A stretch of 64,000 nucleotides of DNA from positions 1 through 64,000 of the forward strand of contig CAWCNV010000001.1 of the NCBI GenBank assembly GCA_963797015.1, in the 5' to 3' direction. Of this stretch, positions 26,077-34,569 are shown piece by piece. Numbering within the stretch: the stretch's first letter is position 1; each line of letters begins with the position of its first letter. The stretch comes from JBBPZA01 sp963797015 (GTDB taxonomy: Bacteria; Actinomycetota; Thermoleophilia; Solirubrobacterales; Solirubrobacteraceae). A program made the translations under genes and the position numbers. The notes beneath the pieces were generated by a model. It worked only from the letters and a program-made list of their open reading frames with translations, was not told the origin of the DNA and did not search any database.

Positions 26077-26862
26077 ATGCCGAGCTTCGAGACAGTCCGC
26101 TACGAGGTCGCCGACGGTGTGGCGACGATCGCGATGGACCAGCCCGAGTCGCGCAACGCGCTGTCCGACGCGCTGCTCGGCGACCTCCTCGCCGCCTTCG
26201 AAGCCGCCCGCGACGACGGCGACGCACGTTGCGTGGTCCTCGGGTCGACGCACGAGACGACGTTCTCGGCAGGCGGCAACCTGGGCGGCTTCGCGGCGGA
26301 AGTCCCGCTCGTCCACAAGCACTTCGCCACCGCGCTCTTCCCGCGGCTGTTCACGCTCATCGGCGAGCTGGGCAAGCCGGTGATCTGCGCGGCGCGCGGC
26401 CACACGCTTGCGGGCGGGCTGGGGCTCGCGCTGGCCTGCGACCTGGTGATCGCCTCGGAGCGCGCGACGTTCGGGACTCCCGAGATCAACGTCGGCGTGT
26501 TCCCGTTCATGATCATGGCCCTCATCTACCGAAACGTGCCGCGCAAGAAGACGACCGAGCTGCTGCTGCTCGGCGAGCGCATCGACGCCCATGAGGCGGA
26601 GCGGCTCGGGCTGGTCAACCGCGTGACGGCGCCCGAGGAGTTCGACGCCGCGGTCGCCGACTGGGCGGGGCGGCTGGCGGCCAAGTCGCCCGTGCTGATG
26701 CGGCTGGGCAAGGACGCGCTGTGGCGCCAGCAGGACATGGCGCTCGAGGACGCGTGGGATTTCCTGCGCTCTCAGCTCACGATCGCCTTCTCGACCGAGG
26801 ACATCCAGGAGGGCGTGCGCGCGTTCTTCGAAAAGCGCGATCCCGAGTGGAAGGGCCGCTAG
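26077..26862 (+). CDS. Enoyl-CoA hydratase/isomerase
   Basis: A 261-residue crotonase-fold enzyme that hydrates 2-enoyl-CoA in beta-oxidation. Crotonase motifs include the N-terminal FETVRYEVADGVATIAMDQP, the oxyanion-hole FSAGGNLGGF, ARGHTLAGGLGLALACDLVIA and the TFGTPEINVGVFP segment carrying a catalytic Glu; a second acidic residue is less certain. The length is typical. It lies 94 bp upstream of the SDR gene, with duplicated sequence between them, and 2.4 kb after the thiolase. Confidence 0.92.
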   Translation: MPSFETVRYEVADGVATIAMDQPESRNALSDALLGDLLAAFEAARDDGDARCVVLGSTHETTFSAGGNLGGFAAEVPLVHKHFATALFPRLFTLIGELGKPVICAARGHTLAGGLGLALACDLVIASERATFGTPEINVGVFPFMIMALIYRNVPRKKTTELLLLGERIDAHEAERLGLVNRVTAPEEFDAAVADWAGRLAAKSPVLMRLGKDALWRQQDMALEDAWDFLRSQLTIAFSTEDIQEGVRAFFEKRDPEWKGR

Positions 26863-26865
26863 GGG

Positions 26866-26980
26866 TGGCGTCGCGCGTCTTCCGCGCCGGACGGGCGCTG
26901 GACGGGCGCCGCTGGATGGCGTCGCGCGTCTTCCCGCGCTGGACGGGCCGCTAGCGATGCCTTCCCGCGTCTTCCGCGAC
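26866..26980 (+). repeat. Decayed tandem copies of the SDR gene start
   Basis: An 18-bp sequence beginning TGGCGTCGCGCGTC occurs at 26866-26883 and again at 26917-26934. A third, imperfect copy (CCTTCCCGCGTCTTCC) forms the beginning of the SDR coding region just after 26956. Each is followed by a GGACGGG/GACGGCC element. The first two translate as xASRVF..., close to the SDR N-terminus MPSRVF. They look like truncated repeats of the downstream gene's 5' end. Confidence 0.6.
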
Positions 26981-27802
26981 GGCCTGCTCGACGGCCAGGT
27001 CGCGATCGTCAGCGGCGGCGGCTCGGGTCTGGGACGCGCGACCGCGCTCGAGCTCGCGGCCCTGGGCGCACGGGTCGTGGTGTGCGGGCGCCGGGAGGAT
27101 CCGCTGCGCGAGACCGCCGGCCTGGCTGAAGGCGGGCGCTGCGAGGCGGTGGCGTGCGACATCCGCGAGGAGGAGCAGGTCTCCTCGCTGGTCGACGGCG
27201 TGCTCGACCGTCACGGGCGCATCGATCTGCTCGTCAACAACGCCGGCGGCCAGTTTTTGACCGCGGCCGAGGACATCACCCCGAAGGGCTTTCGGACCGT
27301 GATGCGCCTCAACGTGGAGGGCACGTGGCTCATGACCCACGCCGTGGCGACGCGGGCGATGATCCCCTCGGGCCGCGGCGGAAAGGTGATCAACGTCACG
27401 CTCTCGCCGCACAACGGGCTGCCGGGGATGGCGCACTCGTCGGCCGCCCGCGCCGCAGTCGAAAACTTGACGCGAGTCCTGTCGATCGAGTGGGCTCGGT
27501 TCGGCATCCGCCTGGTCGCGATCGCGCCCGGGCAGTTCGCCACCGACACGTTCGTGTCCAAGTACCCCCGCCCGATCGTCGAGGGCGCCGCGTCCACGGT
27601 CCCGCTCGGGCGCCTCGGCCGGGCCGAGGAGGTCGCCTGGATGGTGGCGCTGCTCGCCTCGCCGGGGGGCGACTTCGTGTCGGGCGCCGTGCTCACGATC
27701 GACGGCGCGCGCGACAACTGGTTCGGGTCCTGGCCACCCGGGGCGATCGCCGACGACAGCGGGAAAGTGGTGGCCGAGGAGCGCCGCCCGCCCGCCCCCT
27801 GA
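26957..27802 (+). CDS. SDR-family oxidoreductase (2,4-dienoyl-CoA reductase-like)
   Basis: 281 residues with a Rossmann fold binding NAD(P)H: IVSGGGSGLGRATALELA (glycine motif), then LLVNNAGGQFL and INVTLSPHNGLPGMAHSSAARAAVENLTRVLSIEWARFGIR. The classical SDR YxxxK pair is not seen; the equivalent region reads AHSSAARAAV. DECR/PECR-type enoyl reductases are known to deviate here, and the C-terminal GDFVSGAVLTIDGARDNWFG resembles them. Beside an enoyl-CoA hydratase this suggests reduction of unsaturated acyl-CoA (inference). The start ATG 26957 gives MPSRVFRDG, and near copies of this start lie just upstream. Confidence 0.88.
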   Translation: MPSRVFRDGLLDGQVAIVSGGGSGLGRATALELAALGARVVVCGRREDPLRETAGLAEGGRCEAVACDIREEEQVSSLVDGVLDRHGRIDLLVNNAGGQFLTAAEDITPKGFRTVMRLNVEGTWLMTHAVATRAMIPSGRGGKVINVTLSPHNGLPGMAHSSAARAAVENLTRVLSIEWARFGIRLVAIAPGQFATDTFVSKYPRPIVEGAASTVPLGRLGRAEEVAWMVALLASPGGDFVSGAVLTIDGARDNWFGSWPPGAIADDSGKVVAEERRPPAP

Positions 27803-27864
27803 CGCGCCGCGCACGTCGGCCGGGCAACCGCTCGCCGCGGCCGGCGCTCCCGCGGCGCGACGGC

Positions 27865-29052
27865 TCAGCTCGCCTCGAGCACGCGGAAGCTCTGGCCCGC
27901 GCGGTCCTCGAGACGGGCGCGGAGCGCGTCCCCCATCGCGACCGCGGGCGTGACCTGGCCGGCGGTGTCGGGTAGCTCGTCGCCGGCCAGTGACAGCGCG
28001 GCCTCGCCGAGCATCTTGGCGGTGTCGCCGTAGCCGGGGTCGCCGCCCGCGACCTCGGTCACCACGCGCCGGCCGCCGCCCTCGCCGACGAAGCGGACCT
28101 TGAACCAGCCCTTCTCGCGCTGCTCGGGCGAGGGCCCTTCGCCGGGGGAGCGCACACGCGCGAGCAGCGCACGGGCGGGCGGGAGCTGGGCGAGCGCGAC
28201 GAACGCCACCGCACCGCCGGCCATCCCGGCCGCGACGGGCAGCCTGTTCACGGCGATGTAGTGGCTGTAGGCGAAATCGGGGCCGTAGCGCTCGAGCGCG
28301 CGCGCGGAGCGCGCGATCACGGCCGGGTCGATGGTCGGCATCGGTAGCACCCACGCTCCGACTGCGCTCTCGTAGCGTGGCAACCCGCGCACCGCGCGCA
28401 CGCGCCGGCCCTCGGGTCTGGGCTCGAGCCGGCGGCGCTCGGAGGCCGCGGCGGCCGACTGGCGCAGGCGGCCCATCGACGCCAGCGCGGTGTTGTAGGT
28501 GCCCCCGGAGAAGGTCCCGCCCGCGCGCACGAAGCCCTGCACGCGCAGAGGGACGTCCTCGGGCAGCTGCTGGACCGTGAACAGCGCCCCGAGGTCGTGC
28601 GGGATCGAGTCGAAGCCGCAGGTGTGCACGAGGCGCGCCCCGCTCTCGCGCGCGGCGGCGTCGTGGCGCACGTACATGCGGTCGACGAACTCGGGCTCGC
28701 CGGTGATGTCGGCGTAGTCGGTGCCGGCCTGCGCGCACGCCTCGACCAGCGGCTCGCCGTACGCGAGGTACGGGCCGACGGTGGTCGCGACCACGCGCGC
28801 CGAGCGCGCGACCTCGCGCAGCGTGTCCGGCTCTTCGACGTCGGCGTGCAGGATGGGGAGCTCCGCGGCTGCCGGGTTGAGCTCGGCGAGGCGCTCGCGC
28901 ACGGCCTCGAGCTTTCCGCGGTTTCGGCCGGCCAGCGCCAGGCGCACTCCCTCGGGCGCGTTCTCGGCGAGGTACTCAGCGGTCAGCGCGCCCGTGAAGC
29001 CGGTCGCGCCGAAGATCACGACGTCGTGCTCGCGCTCGGGTGCCTTGGGCAT
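27865..29052 (-). CDS. Saccharopine dehydrogenase-like / trans-acting enoyl reductase family protein
   Basis: About 395 residues. The N-terminal Rossmann motif VVIFGATGFTGALTAEYLA with LALAGRNRGKLEAV is typical, followed by VVATTVGPYLAYGEPLVEAC, GTDYADITGEPEFVD and HTCGFDSIPHDLGA. Members include Rv2449c/Rv2953-type trans enoyl reductases acting with polyketide synthases, and eukaryotic SCCPDH. The C-terminal half is family-like (SGGTYNTALASMG, then FAYSHYIAVNRL). I start at ATG 29052 because family homology starts there; a GTG at 29157 would add a poor N-terminus overlapping the phosphoketolase start. The role could be in lipid or polyketide reduction. Confidence 0.85.
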   Translation of the reverse strand: MPKAPEREHDVVIFGATGFTGALTAEYLAENAPEGVRLALAGRNRGKLEAVRERLAELNPAAAELPILHADVEEPDTLREVARSARVVATTVGPYLAYGEPLVEACAQAGTDYADITGEPEFVDRMYVRHDAAARESGARLVHTCGFDSIPHDLGALFTVQQLPEDVPLRVQGFVRAGGTFSGGTYNTALASMGRLRQSAAAASERRRLEPRPEGRRVRAVRGLPRYESAVGAWVLPMPTIDPAVIARSARALERYGPDFAYSHYIAVNRLPVAAGMAGGAVAFVALAQLPPARALLARVRSPGEGPSPEQREKGWFKVRFVGEGGGRRVVTEVAGGDPGYGDTAKMLGEAALSLAGDELPDTAGQVTPAVAMGDALRARLEDRAGQSFRVLEAS

Positions 29053-29155
29053 CCGGGGGATCTTCGCATTGTCTTCGCCAACCGTGAAAAGCACGGATGG
29101 CGCCCCGCGAAAGAGACCGGTATCGCTTGCGGGTGGGTGCACGTAGGGTGGCGCC

Positions 29156-30049
29156 ATGAGCGATCGCAGCGCGATCCAGCCTCTCGACGGGGAGGAGTTA
29201 CGGCGGCTGCATGCCTACTGGCGCGCGGCCAACTACCTGTCGGTTGGACAGATCTACCTGCTTGACAACCCTCTGCTGCGCGAGCCTCTGCGCGTGGAGC
29301 ACGTGAAGCCGCGGCTGCTCGGTCACTGGGGCACCACACCGGGTCTCAACTTCGTCTACGCGCACATGAACCGCGCGATTCGGGCCCGCGACCTCAATGC
29401 GATCTACCTCGCCGGCCCCGGTCACGGCGGCCCGGGCGTGGTGGCAAACACCTACCTCGAGGGGACCTACAGCGAGGTCTATCCACAGATCGGCCGCGAC
29501 GAGGAAGGCCTCCGGCGCCTCTTTCGCCAGTTCTCCTTCCCCGGCGGGATCCCGAGCCACGTCGCGCCCGAGACACCCGGTTCGATCCACGAGGGCGGCG
29601 AGCTGGGCTATTCGCTGGTGCACGCCTACGGGGCGGTGCTCGACAACCCCGAGCTGCTGGCGTGCTGCGTGATAGGGGACGGGGAGGCGGAGACGGGGCC
29701 GCTGGCCGCGAGCTGGCAGGCGAACAAGTTCGCCAACCCCGCCACCGACGGCGCGGTGCTGCCGATCCTGCACCTCAACGGCTACAAGATCGCCAACCCG
29801 ACGGTGCTCGCGCGCATCCCGCACGAGGAGCTGCGCGCGCTGCTGGAGGGCTACGGCCATGAGCCGCTGTTCGTCGAGGGCGACGAGCCGGAGGAGATGC
29901 ACCAGTTGATGGCGGCGACCCTCGACGCGGCGCTCGACCGCATCGGCGCGATTCAGGAGGGGGCGCGCAGGACGGGGCGCGCCAGGACGGGGCGCGCCAG
30001 GACGGGGCGCGCCAGGATGGGGCGAGCGAGCGACCTCGCTGGCCGATGA
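29156..30049 (+). CDS. xfp: Phosphoketolase, N-terminal part (frame 1 of a frameshifted gene)
   Basis: 297 codons that match the thiamine-diphosphate half of Xfp: LDNPLLREPLRVEHVKPRLLGHWGTTPGLNF, LAGPGHGGPGVVANTYLEGTYSE, GIPSHVAPETPGSIHEGGELGYSL and IGDGEAETGPLA (ThDP/Mg motif GDGE). The enzyme splits xylulose-5-P or fructose-6-P with phosphate into acetyl-phosphate plus glyceraldehyde-3-P or erythrose-4-P. After IGAIQEGAR the frame changes. A C is missing between 29968 and 29969 in the first unit of a 15-bp tandem repeat, and the frame then reads R/T/G-rich filler to TGA at 30049. The sequence downstream continues in the +1 frame (part 2). ATG 29156 is the start. Confidence 0.9.
   Translation: MSDRSAIQPLDGEELRRLHAYWRAANYLSVGQIYLLDNPLLREPLRVEHVKPRLLGHWGTTPGLNFVYAHMNRAIRARDLNAIYLAGPGHGGPGVVANTYLEGTYSEVYPQIGRDEEGLRRLFRQFSFPGGIPSHVAPETPGSIHEGGELGYSLVHAYGAVLDNPELLACCVIGDGEAETGPLAASWQANKFANPATDGAVLPILHLNGYKIANPTVLARIPHEELRALLEGYGHEPLFVEGDEPEEMHQLMAATLDAALDRIGAIQEGARRTGRARTGRARTGRARMGRASDLAGR
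29960..30018 (+). repeat. Four-unit 15-bp tandem repeat in xfp carrying a 1-bp deletion
   Basis: Units of GGGGCGCGCCAGGAC: 29960-29973 (14 bp, one C short), 29974-29988, 29989-30003 and 30004-30018 (ending T). Read in the restored frame each unit encodes GARQD. The missing C in unit 1 (between 29968 and 29969) shifts the reading frame. Confidence 0.9.
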
Positions 30050-31590
30050 TCGTGCTGCGCACCCCGAAGGGGTGGACGGGGCCCAAGGAGGTCGACGGCA
30101 AGCCCGCCGAGGGGTCGTTCCGCTCCCACCAGGTGCCGCTCGCCAACCTCGCCAAGGATCGCAGCCACCTCGCGGCGCTGGAGGAGTGGCTGCGGTCCTA
30201 CCGCTCCGAGGAGCTCTTCGACGAGCGCGGTGCGTTGGTCGCCGAGCTCGCCGAGCTGGCGCCCGAGGGCGAGCGGCGCATGGGCGCCAACCCGCACGCC
30301 AACGGCGGACTGCTGCTGCGGCCGCTGAGCCTGCCCGACTTCCGCGACTACGCGATCGAGGTGCCGGCACCCACCGCTACCACCAGCGAAGCGACGCGCG
30401 TGCTCGGCGCCTTCCTGCGGGACGTCGTGCGCGCCAACGACCACCGGTTCCGGATCTTCGGTCCCGACGAGACCAACTCCAACCGCCTCGGGGATGTGTT
30501 CGAGGTCACCAACCGCCAGTGGGAGGCGCAGACGCTGCCGACCGACGACCACCTGGCACGCGAGGGTCGAGTGCTCGAGATCCTCTCTGAGCACGTCTGT
30601 CAGGGCTGGCTGGAGGGCTACCTGCTAACCGGCCGGCACGGGCTGTTCAACTGCTACGAGGCCTTCATCCACATCGTCGACTCGATGTTCAACCAGCACG
30701 CCAAGTGGCTGAAGGTGACGCGGCAGATCCCGTGGCGGCGCCCGATCGCCTCGCTCAACTACCTGCTCAGCTCGCACGTCTGGCGCCAGGATCACAACGG
30801 CTTCTCGCACCAGGACCCCGGTTTCATAGACCACGTGGTCAACAAGAAGGCCGAGATCGTGCGCGTCTACCTGCCGCCCGACGCCAACTGCCTGCTGTCG
30901 GTGGGCGACCACTGCCTCCGCAGCCGCGACTACGTGAACGTGATCGTCGCCGGCAAGCAGCCCGCGCCCGACTACCTGACGATGGACGAAGCTATCGCGC
31001 ACTGCACGCGCGGGGTGGGCATCTGGGAGTGGGCCAGCAACGACGCCGGCGGCGAGCCCGACGTGGTGCTGGGGTGCGCCGGCGACGTGCCCACGCTGGA
31101 GGCCATCGCCGCGGCGGCGCTGCTGCGCGAGCACCTGCCGGACCTGAAGGTGCGCCTGGTCAACGTCGTCGACCTGATGCGGCTGGAGCCCGACTCCGAG
31201 CACCCGCACGGCCTCTCGGACCGCGAGTTCGACGCGCTCTTCACCACCAACCAGCCGGTGATCTTCGCCTACCACGGCTACCCGTGGCTGATCCACCGCC
31301 TCACCTACCGGCGCGCCAACCACCGCAACCTCCACGTCCGCGGCTACAAGGAGGAGGGCACGACGACTACGCCCTTCGACATGCTCATGCTCAACGACAT
31401 GGACCGCTTCCACCTCGTCATGGACGTCATCGACCGGGTCCCGGGTCTCGGCGAGCGTGCGGCACACCTACGCCAGCGCATGGTCGACGAGCGCCTGCGC
31501 CACCGCGCCTACACGCGCGAGGTCGGCGACGACATGCCCGATGTGACGGGCTGGAGCTGGCGCGAACCGGTGGCGACCGCGGGGCGCTAG
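30046..31590 (+). CDS. xfp: Phosphoketolase, C-terminal part (frame 2 of a frameshifted gene)
   Basis: 514 codons continuing the phosphoketolase: MIVLRTPKGWTGPKEVDG, SFRSHQVPL, ETNSNRLGDVFEVTNR, LSEHVCQGWLEGYLLTGRHG, SSHVWRQDHNGFSHQDPGF and the C-terminal RGYKEEGTTTTPFDMLMLND. Restoring one C in the upstream repeat joins parts 1 and 2 into about 811 residues, the usual Xfp length of roughly 790-825, with PRWPMIVL across the join. ATG 30046 overlaps the TGA of part 1 (ATGA), so re-initiation could in principle make a split enzyme, but this Met is simply a natural residue of intact Xfp. A sequencing or assembly error is the first thing to exclude. Confidence 0.9.
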   Translation: MIVLRTPKGWTGPKEVDGKPAEGSFRSHQVPLANLAKDRSHLAALEEWLRSYRSEELFDERGALVAELAELAPEGERRMGANPHANGGLLLRPLSLPDFRDYAIEVPAPTATTSEATRVLGAFLRDVVRANDHRFRIFGPDETNSNRLGDVFEVTNRQWEAQTLPTDDHLAREGRVLEILSEHVCQGWLEGYLLTGRHGLFNCYEAFIHIVDSMFNQHAKWLKVTRQIPWRRPIASLNYLLSSHVWRQDHNGFSHQDPGFIDHVVNKKAEIVRVYLPPDANCLLSVGDHCLRSRDYVNVIVAGKQPAPDYLTMDEAIAHCTRGVGIWEWASNDAGGEPDVVLGCAGDVPTLEAIAAAALLREHLPDLKVRLVNVVDLMRLEPDSEHPHGLSDREFDALFTTNQPVIFAYHGYPWLIHRLTYRRANHRNLHVRGYKEEGTTTTPFDMLMLNDMDRFHLVMDVIDRVPGLGERAAHLRQRMVDERLRHRAYTREVGDDMPDVTGWSWREPVATAGR

Positions 31591-31692
31591 GACACGGCGC
31601 GCTCCGACGGGCCGCCGTGCTCGGTCGCGATTTCCGCGGCGCCGCCGCGGAAGAACATGTGGCTGTTGCGGCCCGGTCGGCGCGGCAAAGGG

Positions 31693-34569
31693 TCAGCCCG
31701 GGATCGCCCCGAGCCGGTGGTCGCGGGCGGGGCGTTCGCGCATCGCCGAGTCCAGGGCCGCGTAGACCGCGTCAAGCACCCCGGCGAGCGGCTGATCGGT
31801 GTCGACCGTCGCGACGCTCTCGGCGAAGCGCTCGCTCTCGGCGAGCTGCCGCTCGACCACGTCGACCGTCGCGTCCGAGACGCGGGCTGGATCGTGCACG
31901 CGGCGCTCTGCGCGCCGTCGGAGCACGTCGGGCGCTGCCCGGCATTGCACGAACACGGGGTGCGTCTCGCCGAGCGAGGCGGCGAAGGCCTCGCGCTGCG
32001 ACCGGCGGTGGAAGGTGGCGTCGACGATCACGCCGCCAAGCTTCGACAGCACGCGCGCAGCGAGCTCGCCGAGCTCGTCGTACACGCGCTCGCGAGCCTC
32101 CTCGGTGTAGTGCTGAGGACCCAGACGGGCTCCCTCGGCGACGCCCGCGCGGCGCTTGCGCAGCTCGTCGGAGGAGATGACCGTCGCGCCCGTCCGCTGC
32201 GCCAGCTCTCTGGCGAGGTAGGACTTGCCGCTCGCCGACACTCCGCACAGGACGAGGACCAGGGGCAGGCGCGCTTGCCAGGAGAAGCGCTGCGCGAGGG
32301 AGAGGTGCGCAGCGGCCGCTGCGAGCTGCTCCGGTTCGCCGCGCAGGAACGCGACCTTGGCGGCCACCAGCGCGCGGTAGGTGGCGAAGAAGGCCACGAG
32401 GCCGTCGTCGCCGACGTCTCCACCGGCTGACCGGTAGGCGTCGAGCAGCTCGTTTGCGGACGTTGCCGCGCCCCGGGCGACAAGGTCCATCACGAGGTAC
32501 GAGAGGTCGTTGGCCGTGTCGACCTGTCGCAGATGGGGCGCGAACTCGACGCAGTCGACCACCACCGGACCGTCTGCGAGCACGACGTGGTCGCTCCGCA
32601 GGTCGCCGTGCCCGTCTCTGACGCGCCCCGCCGCCGCTCGCCGGGCGATGCGCTCGCCGTGGGCGGCCAGGTAGGAGCGTGCGAAGCGGTCCATCGCGTC
32701 CACGACCCATGCTTCCCCCCGGCCGGCGAGCTCTCGGATGGTGGCCGTGTTCTCGTCCAGCGCGGCCCGGAGAGCTCCAGCAGCATCGTCCATCGCGACC
32801 GCCGGGGTCCGCTCATGGAAACGGGCGAGCACTCCCGCGAGCGGCCCCATCGGTGGCCGTTCGCCGCGCTCGACGAGCGCCGCCAGCGTGCGCCGCTCGT
32901 CGAAGCGCCGCATCTCGACCACGTGCTCGACTGCATCGGGATGGTCGGCGCGCTCGAACGCGAAACGAGCGGGGCCCGGTACGACCGCGCGCACGCCGAG
33001 ATAGAGGTCCGGCGCGAGCCGGCGGTTCAGGCGCACCTCCTCCTCGCACATCTCCCTGCGCCGCTCCTCGGTGCCGTAGTCGACGAAGGGCAGGCGGACG
33101 GGCTTCTTGAGCTTGTAAGCGCGCTCGCCGGCGAGGTAGACCCACGAGATGTGCGTCTCGCGCAGCTCGACCTCCGCGACGCCGTAGACGGACGGGTCGC
33201 GCAGCGCCTCGGCCACCTCGTCTGAAGTAGGGCGACGCACCGACCGCTCCAACGGGCGGGCGAGCTCCACGTGCTTTCGCGTCGCCGCGAAGGCGCGCCT
33301 GCGAGCAGCCGGGGCGCCCGGGACCAGGCGCAGCTCGTTCGCCAGCAGGCGGAGCCAGCCCCCGCCGCGCCACTCGGTGCGGAAGGACAGCTCGAGGCCG
33401 AAGCCGCGGAATGGGGCGAAGAAGTAGGGCGCGCGCAAATGCCATGCGGAGGTCACGACGGTCACCCGGCGGATCCCGCCCAGGGCCACGATCAGCGGAA
33501 GCGTGCGGGTGGCGTTCTCGGCGGTGTCGCGCCCGGCTACCTCGAGCACGCGGGGAACGTCTCCCACCGACCACACCATGTCCATCTGCTCGGCCTCCGA
33601 GCGGCCGCCGGTGGAGGTGTAGCCAGTGAGCAGCACGGCGCGGGTGGGGACGGCGCGGGCCAGGCGCTCGCCTCGGTGCAGGCGCTGAAGCGATTCGGAG
33701 GAGATGCGGTGCTCCTCGCTGTTGCCCGGCTCGCGGTGGCCGAGAACGACGGCGACGTGATCCGAGTCCCAGTGGTGGCTCTGCGGCAGCTCCGCGGCCG
33801 CGGCGCGATCGCACAGCACGGTAAGGCGAGGGTGGCTGCGGAGCAGCGACGCGGGGAACGCGGGGCTGGGAGGCTCGTGGAGCATGCGGCGCAGCGCCGG
33901 GGCCTTTGCCCGACCCGTGACGAGAACGAGCAGCTCGCGGGCGGCCAGCAGCGTTCGCAGGCCAACCGTGAGGGCGCGCTCGGGGACGCGATCCAGGCCG
34001 CCGAAGTCCCGCGCGGCGTCGGCGCGCGTGGACCCGTGCAGCGCGACCTCGCGCACGGCGGTCGCGGCCAGCGAGCCGGGCTCGTCAAAGGCCACGTGCC
34101 CGTCGCGGCCCAGTCCGAGCACCGCGAGGTCGATCGGCGCCGCATCGAGCAGCGCCTGGTACCGGGCGCACTCGGCGGCGACGTCCGCGGCGTCCCCGGC
34201 CAGCTCGTGGCGCTCGCCGAAACCCAGCGCGGAGAGCTCTCGGCGCAGGTAGGCGCGGTAGCTGTGCGGGTCACCGGCCGCCAGGCCGCGGTACTCGTCG
34301 AGCTGGAACGCCGTCGCGCTCCGCGCTGCGAGCAGCCCTGCGGCCGCGTGCGCGCGCAGCGCCGCGTACATCGGTAACGGCGTCGCTCCGGTGGGGAGGA
34401 GGAGGCGGCTTGCCGGCCGACCCGCGAGCCGGTTGAGCAGGAGCTCGGCCGCCGTCTGGCCCACCCGTCGCTCGTCGTCGAGCACGAGCAGCGAAACCCA
34501 CGGCGGCACCGCCTGCCGCGAGTCCCGGGGGAGCCCCGCGGGCGTCGAGGGTGCGGTAGAGGCGCTCAC
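31693..34569 (-). CDS. NagB-like deaminase / DUF218 / APH-like / P-loop kinase four-domain fusion
   Basis: 958 residues. Residues about 20-262 are a NagB/6-phosphogluconolactonase fold with the glucosamine-6-P deaminase signatures FQLDEYRGL (89-97) and LGLGRDGHVAFDEPGS (151-166, with D156, H158, E163). About 268-415 is a DUF218/YdcF domain (HVAVVLGHREPGN, TGYTSTGGRSEAEQM, VTSAWHLRAPYFF). About 470-760 is aminoglycoside-phosphotransferase-like (YLAGERAYKLKKPV, DGHGDLRSDHVVL, VVVDCVEF). About 770-945 is an AAA-type kinase with P-loop GVSASGKS (776-783). The latter two are commonly fused in bacteria; the N-terminal pair is not, as far as I know. The GTG at 34569 overlaps the kinase stop by 4 bp, fixing the start and making it the last gene of the operon. 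Confidence 0.85.
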   Translation of the reverse strand: MSASTAPSTPAGLPRDSRQAVPPWVSLLVLDDERRVGQTAAELLLNRLAGRPASRLLLPTGATPLPMYAALRAHAAAGLLAARSATAFQLDEYRGLAAGDPHSYRAYLRRELSALGFGERHELAGDAADVAAECARYQALLDAAPIDLAVLGLGRDGHVAFDEPGSLAATAVREVALHGSTRADAARDFGGLDRVPERALTVGLRTLLAARELLVLVTGRAKAPALRRMLHEPPSPAFPASLLRSHPRLTVLCDRAAAAELPQSHHWDSDHVAVVLGHREPGNSEEHRISSESLQRLHRGERLARAVPTRAVLLTGYTSTGGRSEAEQMDMVWSVGDVPRVLEVAGRDTAENATRTLPLIVALGGIRRVTVVTSAWHLRAPYFFAPFRGFGLELSFRTEWRGGGWLRLLANELRLVPGAPAARRRAFAATRKHVELARPLERSVRRPTSDEVAEALRDPSVYGVAEVELRETHISWVYLAGERAYKLKKPVRLPFVDYGTEERRREMCEEEVRLNRRLAPDLYLGVRAVVPGPARFAFERADHPDAVEHVVEMRRFDERRTLAALVERGERPPMGPLAGVLARFHERTPAVAMDDAAGALRAALDENTATIRELAGRGEAWVVDAMDRFARSYLAAHGERIARRAAAGRVRDGHGDLRSDHVVLADGPVVVDCVEFAPHLRQVDTANDLSYLVMDLVARGAATSANELLDAYRSAGGDVGDDGLVAFFATYRALVAAKVAFLRGEPEQLAAAAAHLSLAQRFSWQARLPLVLVLCGVSASGKSYLARELAQRTGATVISSDELRKRRAGVAEGARLGPQHYTEEARERVYDELGELAARVLSKLGGVIVDATFHRRSQREAFAASLGETHPVFVQCRAAPDVLRRRAERRVHDPARVSDATVDVVERQLAESERFAESVATVDTDQPLAGVLDAVYAALDSAMRERPARDHRLGAIPG

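Noticed and set aside
29960..30018. Programmed frameshift in xfp
   Set aside because: No slippery heptamer or downstream structure typical of programmed sites; a missing base in one repeat unit explains the shift.
31587..31775. A 62-codon - strand frame between xfp and the NagB-fusion gene
   Set aside because: Overlaps the fusion gene's 3' end, Arg/Pro-rich and with no motif.
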